Source of the DNA: CAZTDU01 sp964617355
Lineage (GTDB): Bacteria > Pseudomonadota > Gammaproteobacteria > Burkholderiales > SG8-39
NCBI GenBank assembly: GCA_964617355.1
Contig: CAZTXP010000068.1
Coordinates: 1 to 34,538, forward strand
Direction of reading: 5' to 3'
DNA length: 34,538 nucleotides
The position numbers were made by a program, and so were the translations under genes. Below the pieces are notes generated by a model. That model saw nothing but the letters and a program-made list of their open reading frames with translations. It did not search any database and was not told where the DNA came from. Of the stretch, positions 1 through 11,875 are shown piece by piece (the stretch's first letter is position 1; each line of letters begins with the position of its first letter).

Positions 1-351
1 CTTGTCCACCAGCATGCCCATGCCGTCGGTGAACTCGCCGTTGCCGTCGGGCAGCAGGAACACGTTCTCCGCCTCCTGGTCCTTCGCCCACTCGTTCATC
101 ACGAACGCGTCGTTGACCGAGAGGCAGACGATCGCGTCCACGCCGTTCGCCTTGAAGGCCGGCGCGAGTTCGTTGTAGCGCGGCAGGTGGGTGGACGAGC
201 AGGTCGGGGTGAACGCGCCCGGGAGCGAGAACACCACCACGGTCTTGCCCTTGAACACGTCGTCGGTCGTCACGCTCTTCCAGTCGCCCCCGACACGGGT
301 GCGAAACGCGACCTGCGGGACCTTCCTGCCTTCCATCGTGGGCTTCGTCAT
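1..351 (-). CDS. Peroxiredoxin, Prx5 type, probably the N-terminal part of a Prx5-glutaredoxin hybrid (partial, 3' end off window)
   Basis: Thiol peroxidase that reduces H2O2 and organic hydroperoxides. The 117 visible residues start at the ATG at 351 and stay open to the window edge. They contain the Prx5 active-site motif PGAFTPTCSSTHLP with the peroxidatic Cys at about residue 51, followed by VNDAFVMNEW and DGNGEFTDGMG. From memory, the N-terminus (TKPTMEGRKVPQVAFRTR) and the motif order closely match Haemophilus-type hybrid peroxiredoxin-glutaredoxin proteins, where a C-terminal CPFC-type glutaredoxin domain supplies glutathione-dependent reduction. That domain would lie beyond base 1, so the hybrid is an inference. 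The upstream region has an OxyR-like site, which fits the role. A plain Prx5 is the alternative. Confidence 0.9.
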   Translation of the reverse strand, partial: MTKPTMEGRKVPQVAFRTRVGGDWKSVTTDDVFKGKTVVVFSLPGAFTPTCSSTHLPRYNELAPAFKANGVDAIVCLSVNDAFVMNEWAKDQEAENVFLLPDGNGEFTDGMGMLVDK

Positions 352-407
352 GGCTGTCTCCTTAGTTAAAAGCGATTGAAAGTGTCGACACGATACGTTT
401 GCAAGAT

Positions 408-456
408 GATAGCGTCCATCGAATTAATTTCATAAATTCGATAGCCCACTCCTATC
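408..456. promoter_or_regulatory. OxyR/LysR-like operator region in the peroxiredoxin-Bug divergent promoter
   Basis: The 184-base gap between the peroxiredoxin start (351) and the Bug start (536) holds an AT-rich island in a GC-rich window. It contains GATAG-N7-CTATC at 440-456, which fits the ATAG-N7-CTAT half-site of OxyR. An 8-base perfect inverted repeat, ATCGAATT at 418-425 and AATTCGAT at 435-442, lies beside it. A further GATAG is at 408-412. On the minus strand a possible -35 (TTGCAA, 404-399) lies just inside the site, the usual position for activation of the peroxiredoxin. The four-box OxyR array is not complete in register, so another LysR-type regulator is possible. Confidence 0.45.
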
Positions 457-535
457 CATACAGGGCACGGGACAGGCGCCCGCGACCGCGCTAACCTGCC
501 GCTCCCTGCGCGTCGCGCGCAGCCGGAGGAGACCC

Positions 536-1504
536 ATGAAGGCGAGGAACACGCTCCAGGCCGCGCTGGTCGCGGCGCTATCGACGCTCGCGTGCGCAGC
601 CGCGCACGCACAGGCCTGGCCGGACAAGCCACTGCGCGTCATCGTGCCGCTGCCCCCGGGCGGGCCGAGCGACATCGTGCTGCGGGGTGCGTCCCCGAAG
701 GTGCAGCAGCTCCTGAAGCAGCCCGTGGTGATCGAGAACAAGCCCGGCGCCAACGGCAATATCGGCACGGCCGAGGCGGCGCGCGCGGCCGGCGACGGCT
801 ACACCTGGCTCTGGACCACGGACACCACGGTCACGGTCAATCCGCACGTCTACGGGACGATGCCGTTCGCGCCCGCGGACCTGCAACCCGTGATCCGTGC
901 CAGCACCTTCAGCCAGACGCTGGTGTGCAGCCCGAAGACCGGGCTCAAGTCCGTCGCCGACCTCGTGAAGAAGGCCCGCGAGGCGTCTCTCACCTACGCC
1001 TCCGGCGGCGCCGGCTCGCCGGGACACCTGACCACCGAGCTCTTCCTCGCCGCGGCCGGCATCCAGATGACGCACGTGCCGTACAAGGGCCCGGCGCTCG
1101 CGGTGCAGGACATGCTCGGCGGGCAGGTGGAATGCGGCTTCCTCGCCGGCCCGACGGTGCTGCCCCACATCCGCGCCGGGCGCCTGAACGGGCTCGCGGT
1201 CTCCGGCATCAAGCGCTCGCCGCTGCTGGCGGACGTGCCCACCGTGGCCGAGTCCGGCTTCCCGAACTACGATGCGACGTTCTCGCTGGTGCTGTTCGCG
1301 CCCAAGGCGACACCCGCCGCGATCGTGAAGCGCATGCATGCCGCGTTCGCAGAGGCGCTCGCGAGCCCCGACCTGGTGGAGAAGCTGACCCAGTCCGAAC
1401 AGGCCGTCGCGGCCGACTCGCCGGAAGACACTGCCGCCCGCCTCGCCCGGGATTCGCAGCGCTGGGGCGAAGTCGCGCGCCGCATCAAGCTGCGGCTCGA
1501 CTAG
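536..1504 (+). CDS. Bug/TctC-family tripartite tricarboxylate transporter substrate-binding protein
   Basis: Predicted periplasmic binding protein of 322 residues that captures a small carboxylate or related solute for a TctAB-type secondary transporter. It begins with a Sec signal peptide ending at AHAQA (about residue 27), followed by the family opening WPDKPLRVIVPLPPGGPSDI. It continues with VVIENKPGANGNIGT and HVPYKGPALAVQDMLGGQV, both typical of Bug proteins. A strong ribosome site (GGAGGAG, 525-531) sits five bases before the ATG. No tctA or tctB is adjacent, so it is an orphan binding protein. It converges on the moaD-like gene, and a perfect hairpin lies between them. The ligand cannot be read from the sequence. 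Confidence 0.93.
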   Translation: MKARNTLQAALVAALSTLACAAAHAQAWPDKPLRVIVPLPPGGPSDIVLRGASPKVQQLLKQPVVIENKPGANGNIGTAEAARAAGDGYTWLWTTDTTVTVNPHVYGTMPFAPADLQPVIRASTFSQTLVCSPKTGLKSVADLVKKAREASLTYASGGAGSPGHLTTELFLAAAGIQMTHVPYKGPALAVQDMLGGQVECGFLAGPTVLPHIRAGRLNGLAVSGIKRSPLLADVPTVAESGFPNYDATFSLVLFAPKATPAAIVKRMHAAFAEALASPDLVEKLTQSEQAVAADSPEDTAARLARDSQRWGEVARRIKLRLD

Positions 1505-1515
1505 CGGTGGCTCAC

Positions 1516-1537
1516 GCCCTCACCCGCCGGTGAGGGC
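1516..1537. terminator. Bidirectional hairpin between the convergent Bug and MoaD-like genes
   Basis: GCCCTCACC (1516-1524) and GGTGAGGGC (1529-1537) form a perfect 9-base-pair stem with a CGCC loop. There is no T-run on either side, so it is not a canonical intrinsic terminator, but its place 12 bases after the Bug stop suggests transcript end formation or 3'-end protection. The stem also encodes the last codons of the MoaD-like gene, including the Gly-Gly tail and stop. Confidence 0.5.
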
Positions 1538-1777
1538 CTGCACGATCGCGATCTCCTCGTTCCCCGCGAGTGCGCGGCCGAGGTCGAAGCACTGCTCGTC
1601 GCCGACGAACACGCGCACGTGCCGCCGGATCCGCTCCTGCTCGTCCACCATGCGGAATCGGATGCCGGGAAACTGGCGATCGAGGTCGTCGAAGAGCGCG
1701 CCGAGCGTCGTGCCGCTAGCCTCGACGCGCGAACGGCCGGTGTAGGAGCGCAGCGGGCTCGGGATCAGCACCTGCAC
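1520..1777 (-). CDS. MoaD/ThiS-like ubiquitin-fold sulfur-carrier protein
   Basis: Small 85-residue protein of the MoaD/ThiS beta-grasp family, ending in TGG. The C-terminal Gly-Gly is the residue pair that is adenylated and thiocarboxylated in sulfur carriers of molybdopterin, thiamine and cysteine synthesis. The start is GTG at 1777, preceded by AAGGGG that overlaps the stop of the upstream gene. The start lies 10 bases after that stop, so the two are surely co-transcribed. No E1-like MoeB/ThiF or MoaE partner is in the window. The role is therefore open: sulfur donor for a cofactor, or a conjugation-like function linked with the propeller protein upstream. Confidence 0.85.
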   Translation of the reverse strand: MQVLIPSPLRSYTGRSRVEASGTTLGALFDDLDRQFPGIRFRMVDEQERIRRHVRVFVGDEQCFDLGRALAGNEEIAIVQALTGG

Positions 1778-1787
1778 GCCAAGCCCC

Positions 1788-2924
1788 TTAGAACTCGCCC
1801 GCCTCGACGGCGTAGATCTCGGGCAAGTTGCGCGCGAGGCAGCGCCAGCGATCGCCCTCGTCGCGGCTCGCCCACACCTCGCCGCTGGTGGTGCCGAAAT
1901 ACAGGCCCACGGGGTCGCGCCCGTCCGTGCAGAGCGCCTGCCGCTTTACCGTCCACCACGCCTGTGATGCGGGGAAACCTTCGTCCTGCCGCTTCCAGCG
2001 CTTGCCGCCGTCGCGCGTGACATAGAGGCAGGGCTTGCCGCCGGGGCTGGTGCGCGGCCACACAGTGGTGCCGTCCATCGGCAGCATCCACGCCGTGTCG
2101 GCGTCGTGGGGGTGCGTGACGAGCGGCAGGCCGATGTCGCCGACCTTCTTCGGGATGCCGCCGCCGATGCGTACCCACTTCGTCGACGGACGGTCGAGCC
2201 GGTACATCCCGCAGTGGTTCTGCTGGTAGAGGCGATCCGGATCCGCCGAGAAGCGCACGCAGTGCGGGTCGTGGAACGCGAGGTTCGCGCGATCGAAGCC
2301 CTCGACCACGTCGAGGCCGTCCACGAGCGGATGGAAGCTCGCACCGCCGTCGGTGGACTCGTGCACGCCGCCGCTCGACATCGCGAAGTACAGGTGCTTC
2401 GGGTCGCGCGGGTCGACCAGGATCGAATGCAGCTTCGGGCCGTCGGGCGTGCCGTCCTGCTCGGTGCCCATCCACTCGCGGTAACGAGGGTCGTCGTTGA
2501 TGCAGGAGAACGGCGCCCAGGTGACCCCGCCGTCCTCGGAACGGAAGAGCCCTTGCGGCGAGGTGCCCGCATACCACACGCCGGGCTCGGCAGCGGTCGA
2601 CGGCGTCAGCCAGAAGGTATGGTCCACCGCGCGCCCCTTCTCGCCCGGCTTCGCCTTCGCGAACGCAGGCGGTCGCGCCGCTTCCTTCCAGGTGCGACCG
2701 CGATCGGTGGAGCGGAAGATCGTCGGCCCGATGTGCCCGGTCTTCGCCGCCGCGAGCAGCGTGCGCCGGTCGCGCGGGTCGAGCACGACGTGGCTGATGA
2801 CGTGGCCGAGGAAATGCGGGCCGTCCACGCGCCACGTGCGGCGGGACGGATCGCCGTGGTAGAGCCAGGCGCCCTTTCGGGTCGCGACCATCAGCAATAA
2901 GCGGCGCGGCGGGCGTGCGGGCAT
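1788..2924 (-). CDS. BNR/Asp-box beta-propeller (sialidase-fold, WD40/YVTN-like) protein of unknown function
   Basis: A 378-residue cytoplasmic-looking beta-propeller. Asp-box repeats of the form S/T-x-D-x-G-x-x-W/F are seen at about residues 72-79 (STDRGRTW), 129-136 (SEDGGVTW), 190-197 (STDGGASF), 303-310 (TRDGGKRW) and 353-360 (SRDEGDRW). Such repeats occur in sialidases and sortilin-like propellers, but the arginine triad and Asp/Tyr/Glu pattern of a true sialidase could not be made out, so glycosidase activity should not be assumed. No signal peptide is visible. The ATG at 2924 is used. A shorter start near LLLMVATRKGAW is possible because the conserved part begins there. It forms a two-gene unit with the MoaD-like gene. 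Confidence 0.85.
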   Translation of the reverse strand: MPARPPRRLLLMVATRKGAWLYHGDPSRRTWRVDGPHFLGHVISHVVLDPRDRRTLLAAAKTGHIGPTIFRSTDRGRTWKEAARPPAFAKAKPGEKGRAVDHTFWLTPSTAAEPGVWYAGTSPQGLFRSEDGGVTWAPFSCINDDPRYREWMGTEQDGTPDGPKLHSILVDPRDPKHLYFAMSSGGVHESTDGGASFHPLVDGLDVVEGFDRANLAFHDPHCVRFSADPDRLYQQNHCGMYRLDRPSTKWVRIGGGIPKKVGDIGLPLVTHPHDADTAWMLPMDGTTVWPRTSPGGKPCLYVTRDGGKRWKRQDEGFPASQAWWTVKRQALCTDGRDPVGLYFGTTSGEVWASRDEGDRWRCLARNLPEIYAVEAGEF

Positions 2925-2968
2925 GGCGGGTTCCTCATGGGACGGGCGCCCGGCGATTCTGCCGCCGC

Positions 2969-3400
2969 TTATCCCGCGTCGTCGAGCAGGGAAACGATCG
3001 CCTTGCCGAAGGCTTCGAGGTCGCGGGTACCCGCACGGGTGGCGCGCAGGACGATGTCCCAGTCGACCTCGGTGTACTCGTGGACTAGCACGTTGCGAAA
3101 GCCGGCAGCGAGCTGCATGCGCTGCGCGAGCGCCTTGTCGACCAGCTTCAGCTTGCCGAGCTGCGCGAACGCGTCGCCCGCCGTCTGCGGCACGCTGCCG
3201 TGCGCCGCGCAGAGATGCATGGCCACGTCGATGCAGGTCTGGATCGCGAGCGACAGGTTCCGGGACAGGATGTCCTGCAGGTCCTCGTCCCGCGCGAGCG
3301 CCGCGACCGACGCCGGACGCTTGGCCTCGATTCGCTTCAGGCGCTTCGACAGCTCCCGCAGGCGCGCGTCGAGTACTTCGCGATCGTAGGCCGGCTTCAC
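2969..3400 (-). CDS. hepT: HepT-like HEPN ribonuclease toxin (DUF86)
   Basis: All-helical HEPN-domain toxin of 143 residues, predicted to cleave RNA unless modified by its partner. The family motif RX4HXY is intact as RNVLVHEY (R102, H107, Y109). In characterised HepT-MntA pairs the tyrosine is the residue that MntA AMPylates to silence the toxin. The start is placed at GTG 3400, because GTGA overlaps the stop of the antitoxin gene by four bases and the longer upstream frame is low-complexity shadow of that gene. The antitoxin-first order with overlap indicates translational coupling. Confidence 0.88.
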   Translation of the reverse strand: MKPAYDREVLDARLRELSKRLKRIEAKRPASVAALARDEDLQDILSRNLSLAIQTCIDVAMHLCAAHGSVPQTAGDAFAQLGKLKLVDKALAQRMQLAAGFRNVLVHEYTEVDWDIVLRATRAGTRDLEAFGKAIVSLLDDAG

Positions 3401-3918
3401 TTGAAGAGCCCCGCCCGCACGACGCGCGCCGCGCGAGCCGCGGAGATGCGGTCGTCCTCCGCCCTCAGCAGCTTGCACGCCATCCGCGTGCGCGTGGCCA
3501 CGGCATCGCAGACGATTTCCCTGCCGGCGAGCGCGCGCGACAGGACGAGGCCGTCCGCCACCTCGAGATCCACGAGGTCCACTGGTCGGCCGGACGCCTC
3601 CGCAACCAGCCCGATCAAGGCCATCCGCAGGTCGGCGCTGATCGGCCGCCCGAAGCTGACCGCGACGTCGAGGTCGCTGTCGGCTCGCGCCTCGCCGCGC
3701 CCCGCCGAACCGAAGATCGTCGCGTATGCCGCGCCTGCCGCGCGCAGTCGCTCGGCGACTCGCTCCTCCATCGATCGAGGCTCTTCGCGGTGCGCCTCCG
3801 GCGGCACGACGTACGCCACGACCCGCCCATGCCGCTCGATCGCCACTGGCCCGCGCGCAGCCGCCTCGAGCAGTTGCCCGAACCGATTCTTGGCGTCGGT
3901 GGCGTGGAGTGCCGTCAT
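3397..3918 (-). CDS. mntA: Phd/YefM-MntA fusion: antitoxin with N-terminal Phd-like domain and nucleotidyltransferase domain
   Basis: 173-residue two-domain protein. Residues 1 to about 45 read as a Phd/YefM antitoxin DNA-binding domain (ATDAKNRFGQLLEAA, then IERHGRVVAYVVPP). Residues about 50-140 are a minimal nucleotidyltransferase with the motif GSX10DXD: G70-S71, D82 and D84. A likely third acidic residue lies in VDLVDLE (D114 or D117). MntA proteins transfer AMP from ATP to the tyrosine of HepT and so neutralise it. Here the added Phd domain would supply autorepression of the operon, which ordinary MntA lacks. The ATG at 3918 has no Shine-Dalgarno but sits right after a -10 box, suggesting a leaderless message. 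Fusion and HepT linkage are seen; the mechanism is inferred. Confidence 0.85.
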   Translation of the reverse strand: MTALHATDAKNRFGQLLEAAARGPVAIERHGRVVAYVVPPEAHREEPRSMEERVAERLRAAGAAYATIFGSAGRGEARADSDLDVAVSFGRPISADLRMALIGLVAEASGRPVDLVDLEVADGLVLSRALAGREIVCDAVATRTRMACKLLRAEDDRISAARAARVVRAGLFK

Positions 3919-3924
3919 TGGATC

Positions 3925-3954
3925 ATTTTAGCTATTTTAGCCAATAGATTTCAA
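3925..3954 (-). promoter_or_regulatory. Leaderless promoter with overlapping operator boxes for the Phd-MntA/HepT operon
   Basis: On the minus strand TTGAAA (3954-3949) and TAAAAT (3930-3925) are spaced by 18 bases. Transcription would start at or next to the A of the ATG at 3918. Two boxes, TGGCTA (3943-3938) and the palindromic TAGCTA (3934-3929), are three bases apart and overlap the -10 region. Paired short palindromes over the promoter are typical Phd/YefM-family autoregulation sites. Confidence 0.55.
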
Positions 3955-3986
3955 GCGCGATGCCACACGCCGCCACCCGCCTCCCG

Positions 3987-3992
3987 TAAAAT
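3987..3992 (+). promoter_or_regulatory. -10 element of a probable leaderless uvrA promoter
   Basis: TAAAAT ends six bases before the GTG start of the double uvrA gene, placing transcription initiation at about the start codon. No ribosome site is visible in the space between. A matching -35 is not obvious upstream, so this is supported mainly by position and by the absence of a Shine-Dalgarno. Confidence 0.35.
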
Positions 3993-3998
3993 GCCCGG

Positions 3999-9467
<5,469 letters not shown>

Positions 9468-9477
9468 GTCGATTCGC

Positions 9478-9483
9478 TATACT
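9478..9483 (+). promoter_or_regulatory. -10 element before the small protein/nucleotidyltransferase pair
   Basis: TATACT lies in the 23-base gap after the uvrA stop and ends seven bases before the ATG at 9491, with no ribosome site between. This again suggests a leaderless transcript. No clear -35 was found. The pair may instead be read through from uvrA. Confidence 0.35.
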
Positions 9484-9490
9484 CGGTCGC

Positions 9491-9721
9491 ATGAGGAAGG
9501 TGGGCAATCGCGAGGTCCGGCAGCCCGGCGTGCCGTCAAGCGGCGCGCTGGTCGCCATCGCCCCGCACCTTCGCCTCGCCCGGCGCCTCGCCCGCGTTTC
9601 GAGCACCGGGATCGCGAAGGGCGTCTACCGCTTCTCCAGCCACGAAAGCGCGAATGCGCATGCCGACGAGGCGCTTGCGCGCGTCGTCGCCGCCAACGCC
9701 CGGGCACTCCGCAAGCAATGA
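9491..9721 (+). CDS. Small basic protein paired with a nucleotidyltransferase (putative antitoxin or accessory partner)
   Basis: 76-residue protein rich in Arg and Ala, with the conserved-looking core KGVYRFSSHESANAHADEAL near residues 44-63. Its stop overlaps the start of the next gene (ATGA at 9718-9721), so the two are translationally coupled. Small proteins with a 'YRF.SHEEA' core next to a nucleotidyltransferase recur in many bacterial genomes, to my recollection, usually unannotated or called antitoxin-like. The frame is supported by the overlap and by the promoter-like TATACT just upstream. The function is not known. It could be the antitoxin or a nucleic-acid-binding partner. Confidence 0.7.
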   Translation: MRKVGNREVRQPGVPSSGALVAIAPHLRLARRLARVSSTGIAKGVYRFSSHESANAHADEALARVVAANARALRKQ

Positions 9722-10200
9722 GCGCTACGGCCCGCCCGGCCGACCTTGAAGACCTCAAGCGGCTGGTCCGTGCCCTGAACGACCAGGGCGCCGACTACGT
9801 GCTGATCGGTGGATACGCGCTGCTGGCCCTCGGCTACCAGCGCGCCACGACCGACATCGACCTGCTGCTGCCGCGCTCCATCCCGAACGGCGAGCGCGTG
9901 AAGCTGGCGTTGCTGGCATTGCCCGACCGCGCCGCGGCAGGCATCGATCCAGCCTGGTTCGCAGACGACGAAGCCATCCGCGTCGCGGACGAGATCGTGG
10001 TGGACCTGCTCTTCGGGTCCTGCGGCGAAACGATCGAGTCGCTGCGTCCGCACATCGTCACGATCGACCTGGACGGCGTCGCCGTGCGAACGCTGGACGT
10101 CGAAGGGCTGCTGAAGACCAAGCAATCGCTGCGGGACAAGGACCGCCTCGATCGGATCATCCTCGAGCGCGCGCTCGAGGAGTCCCGGCGTCGCGACTGA
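9718..10200 (+). CDS. Nucleotidyltransferase-fold protein, AbiEii/DUF6036-like (putative toxin-antitoxin component)
   Basis: 160 residues with the pattern YVLIGGYALLALGY followed by RATTDIDLLL. This is the G-G...D-x-D core of Pol-beta-type nucleotidyltransferases (D46, D48), with a likely third acid at D96 in EIVVDLLFG. A helical C-terminus follows (KTKQSLRDKDRLD), as in AbiEii and related families. Such proteins transfer nucleotides to tRNA or protein targets in several toxin-antitoxin and phage-defence systems. Activity here is inferred from the fold only. It overlaps the 76-residue gene by four bases and follows the double uvrA, mirroring the Phd-MntA/HepT module on the other side. Confidence 0.78.
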   Translation: MSATARPADLEDLKRLVRALNDQGADYVLIGGYALLALGYQRATTDIDLLLPRSIPNGERVKLALLALPDRAAAGIDPAWFADDEAIRVADEIVVDLLFGSCGETIESLRPHIVTIDLDGVAVRTLDVEGLLKTKQSLRDKDRLDRIILERALEESRRRD

Positions 10201-10230
10201 TTCATTGCATTCCACGGAGCCCTATCGCCC

Positions 10231-10860
10231 ATGCCGCTCTCCCTCGCCTTCACCCGCGACATCCTCGCCGCCGGCGCCACGCTCGACCTGCCCGCCGGCC
10301 CGAACCGCGTGCTCTTCGGCTGGCAGGGCAAGGTGACGATCCGTGCCGCTGGCACGGTGGCCACGCTCTCGACCAACTCCGCGTGGCACGGCGCGATGGC
10401 CGCGACCGCCACTGCCGGCAAGGAGGGCGCGGAGGTCTATCGCTGGGAACTGCACAAGGGCACGCCGCCCGAGGGCGCGAAGCTGGTGTCGCCGCTGGCG
10501 ATCGACGAGTCGAAGAAATGGCTGATGCGCTGCGACCGCGTTGACTTCCCGCTCGGCGGCATTGCGTACACGCATACGCACCAGGGCCCCGGAACGCGCG
10601 CGCTCCTCACCGGCACCTTCCGCGTGCAGAGCGCGGGACACGACTTGCGCATCGCCGCGGGCGAGCCGTGGTTCGAGTCGGGCCCCGACCCGGTTCTTGC
10701 TCACGCCTCGGAGACCGAGCTCTCCTCGTTCGCGCGCGTGATGATCCTGCCGGTGGAACTGCTGGGGAAGAGTTCGATCAAGTACATCCTCCCCGAGGAC
10801 CAGGACAAGCCGAAGCGCCAGACTTACCAGCTCTTCATAGATGAACCGATCGCGCTCTAG
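10231..10860 (+). CDS. Cupin-fold protein of unknown function
   Basis: 209-residue protein without a signal peptide. The central part has a cupin metal-site look: YTHTHQGPGTRALLTG (about residues 111-126) followed by a Gly/Pro turn and WFESGPDPVLAHA, matching the two cupin motifs G(X)5HXH... and G(X)5PXG(X)2H loosely. The N-terminal third may form a second, degenerate beta-barrel. Cupins of this type are often stress- or catabolism-linked enzymes or sensors, and no substrate can be assigned. A weak GGAG lies about ten bases before the ATG. Its TAG stop overlaps the stop of the convergent Bug gene (CTAG). Confidence 0.7.
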   Translation: MPLSLAFTRDILAAGATLDLPAGPNRVLFGWQGKVTIRAAGTVATLSTNSAWHGAMAATATAGKEGAEVYRWELHKGTPPEGAKLVSPLAIDESKKWLMRCDRVDFPLGGIAYTHTHQGPGTRALLTGTFRVQSAGHDLRIAAGEPWFESGPDPVLAHASETELSSFARVMILPVELLGKSSIKYILPEDQDKPKRQTYQLFIDEPIAL

Positions 10861-11819
10861 TTTGCGTCAATCGTAATTCCGCCCTTCTGCACGATGCCGC
10901 GCCACTTCGCCACCTCGGCGGAGATGAAGCGGCCGAGTTCCTCGGGGCTGCTGGCGTGCGGCTCGGCGCCGAGGTCGTTGAAGCGCTGGCGCACCGCCGG
11001 GTCCTGCATCGCGGCGACGACCTCCTTGTTGAAGCGCTCCACGATCGGCCGCGGCAGGCCCTTCGGCCCCACGAACGCGAACCACGCCGCGGACTCGTAG
11101 CCTTTCACGCCGAGCTCGGCCGCGGTGGGCACGTTCGGCAGCGCCGCGAGGCGCTTCGCGCTCGCCACCGCGAGCGGCCGCACCTGCCCGGCCTTGATCG
11201 CGCCGGCCACGTTCGGCATCAGCTGGAAACTGAACGGCACCTCGCCCGACACGAGGTCGGCCTGCAACTGGGACGTGACGCGATACGGCACGTGGTTCAT
11301 CGACGCACCGATCAGCTGCTCGAAGTACGCGCCCGCGAGATGCTGCGAGCTGCCCGGGCCGACCGAGCTGTACGGCGACTTCGGGTTCTTCTTCACGTGG
11401 TCGATGAACGCGGCGAGGTCCTGGATCGGCAGCTTCGCGCTCACGACGACGATGTTCGGCAGGCTGGCGAACAGCGCGATCGGCGTGAAGTCGGTCTCCG
11501 GGTCGTAGCCGAGCTTCGGGTAGAGCGCCTTGTTCGCGGCGAGCGGGCCGGACGCGCTGGCGAGCAGCGTGTAGCCATCGGGCTCCACCTTCGCCACCTG
11601 CCCGGTGCCGACGTTGCCGCCGGCGGCGGGCTTGTTCTCGACCAGGATGCGCTTGCCGCTCGCGGCGAACATCCTGTCGGTGACGATGCGCGCCATCACG
11701 TCGCTCGCGCTGCCGGTCGAGAACGGCACCACGAGCGTGATGTTGCGGGCGGGGTACTCCTGCGCGCCGGCGGCGCCTGCAGCCGCGACGAGCGCCACGG
11801 CGAGGATCAGTGGTTTCAT
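10857..11819 (-). CDS. Bug/TctC-family tripartite tricarboxylate transporter substrate-binding protein
   Basis: Periplasmic binding protein of 320 residues with signal peptide (MKPLILAVALVAAAGAAGA, cleavage before or after QE). The Bug opening is YPARNITLVVPFSTGSASDVMARIV, followed by ILVENKPAAGGNVGTGQVAK and MNHVPYRVTSQLQADLVSGEV. The start at 11819 is preferred over an upstream ATG because AAAGGAG lies in good position before it and the signal peptide then begins at once. It lies 56 bases downstream of the proline-rich membrane protein on the same strand, so it may be the last gene of the large catabolic operon, or have its own promoter. Ligand unknown. Confidence 0.92.
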   Translation of the reverse strand: MKPLILAVALVAAAGAAGAQEYPARNITLVVPFSTGSASDVMARIVTDRMFAASGKRILVENKPAAGGNVGTGQVAKVEPDGYTLLASASGPLAANKALYPKLGYDPETDFTPIALFASLPNIVVVSAKLPIQDLAAFIDHVKKNPKSPYSSVGPGSSQHLAGAYFEQLIGASMNHVPYRVTSQLQADLVSGEVPFSFQLMPNVAGAIKAGQVRPLAVASAKRLAALPNVPTAAELGVKGYESAAWFAFVGPKGLPRPIVERFNKEVVAAMQDPAVRQRFNDLGAEPHASSPEELGRFISAEVAKWRGIVQKGGITIDAN

Positions 11820-11875
11820 GGTCGGGATCTCCTTTGCGGAAATGATATCAATGGCCCCTCGCCTCGATCGCAAGC

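Noticed and set aside
1788..2924. True sialidase (neuraminidase)
   Set aside because: Asp boxes alone are shared by many propellers. The catalytic Arg triad was not identified and there is no signal peptide.
2969..3478. Longer HepT reading frame starting at 3478
   Set aside because: The extra 26 residues are Gly/Arg-rich shadow of the antitoxin gene. The GTG at 3400 overlapping the stop gives the normal HepT length.
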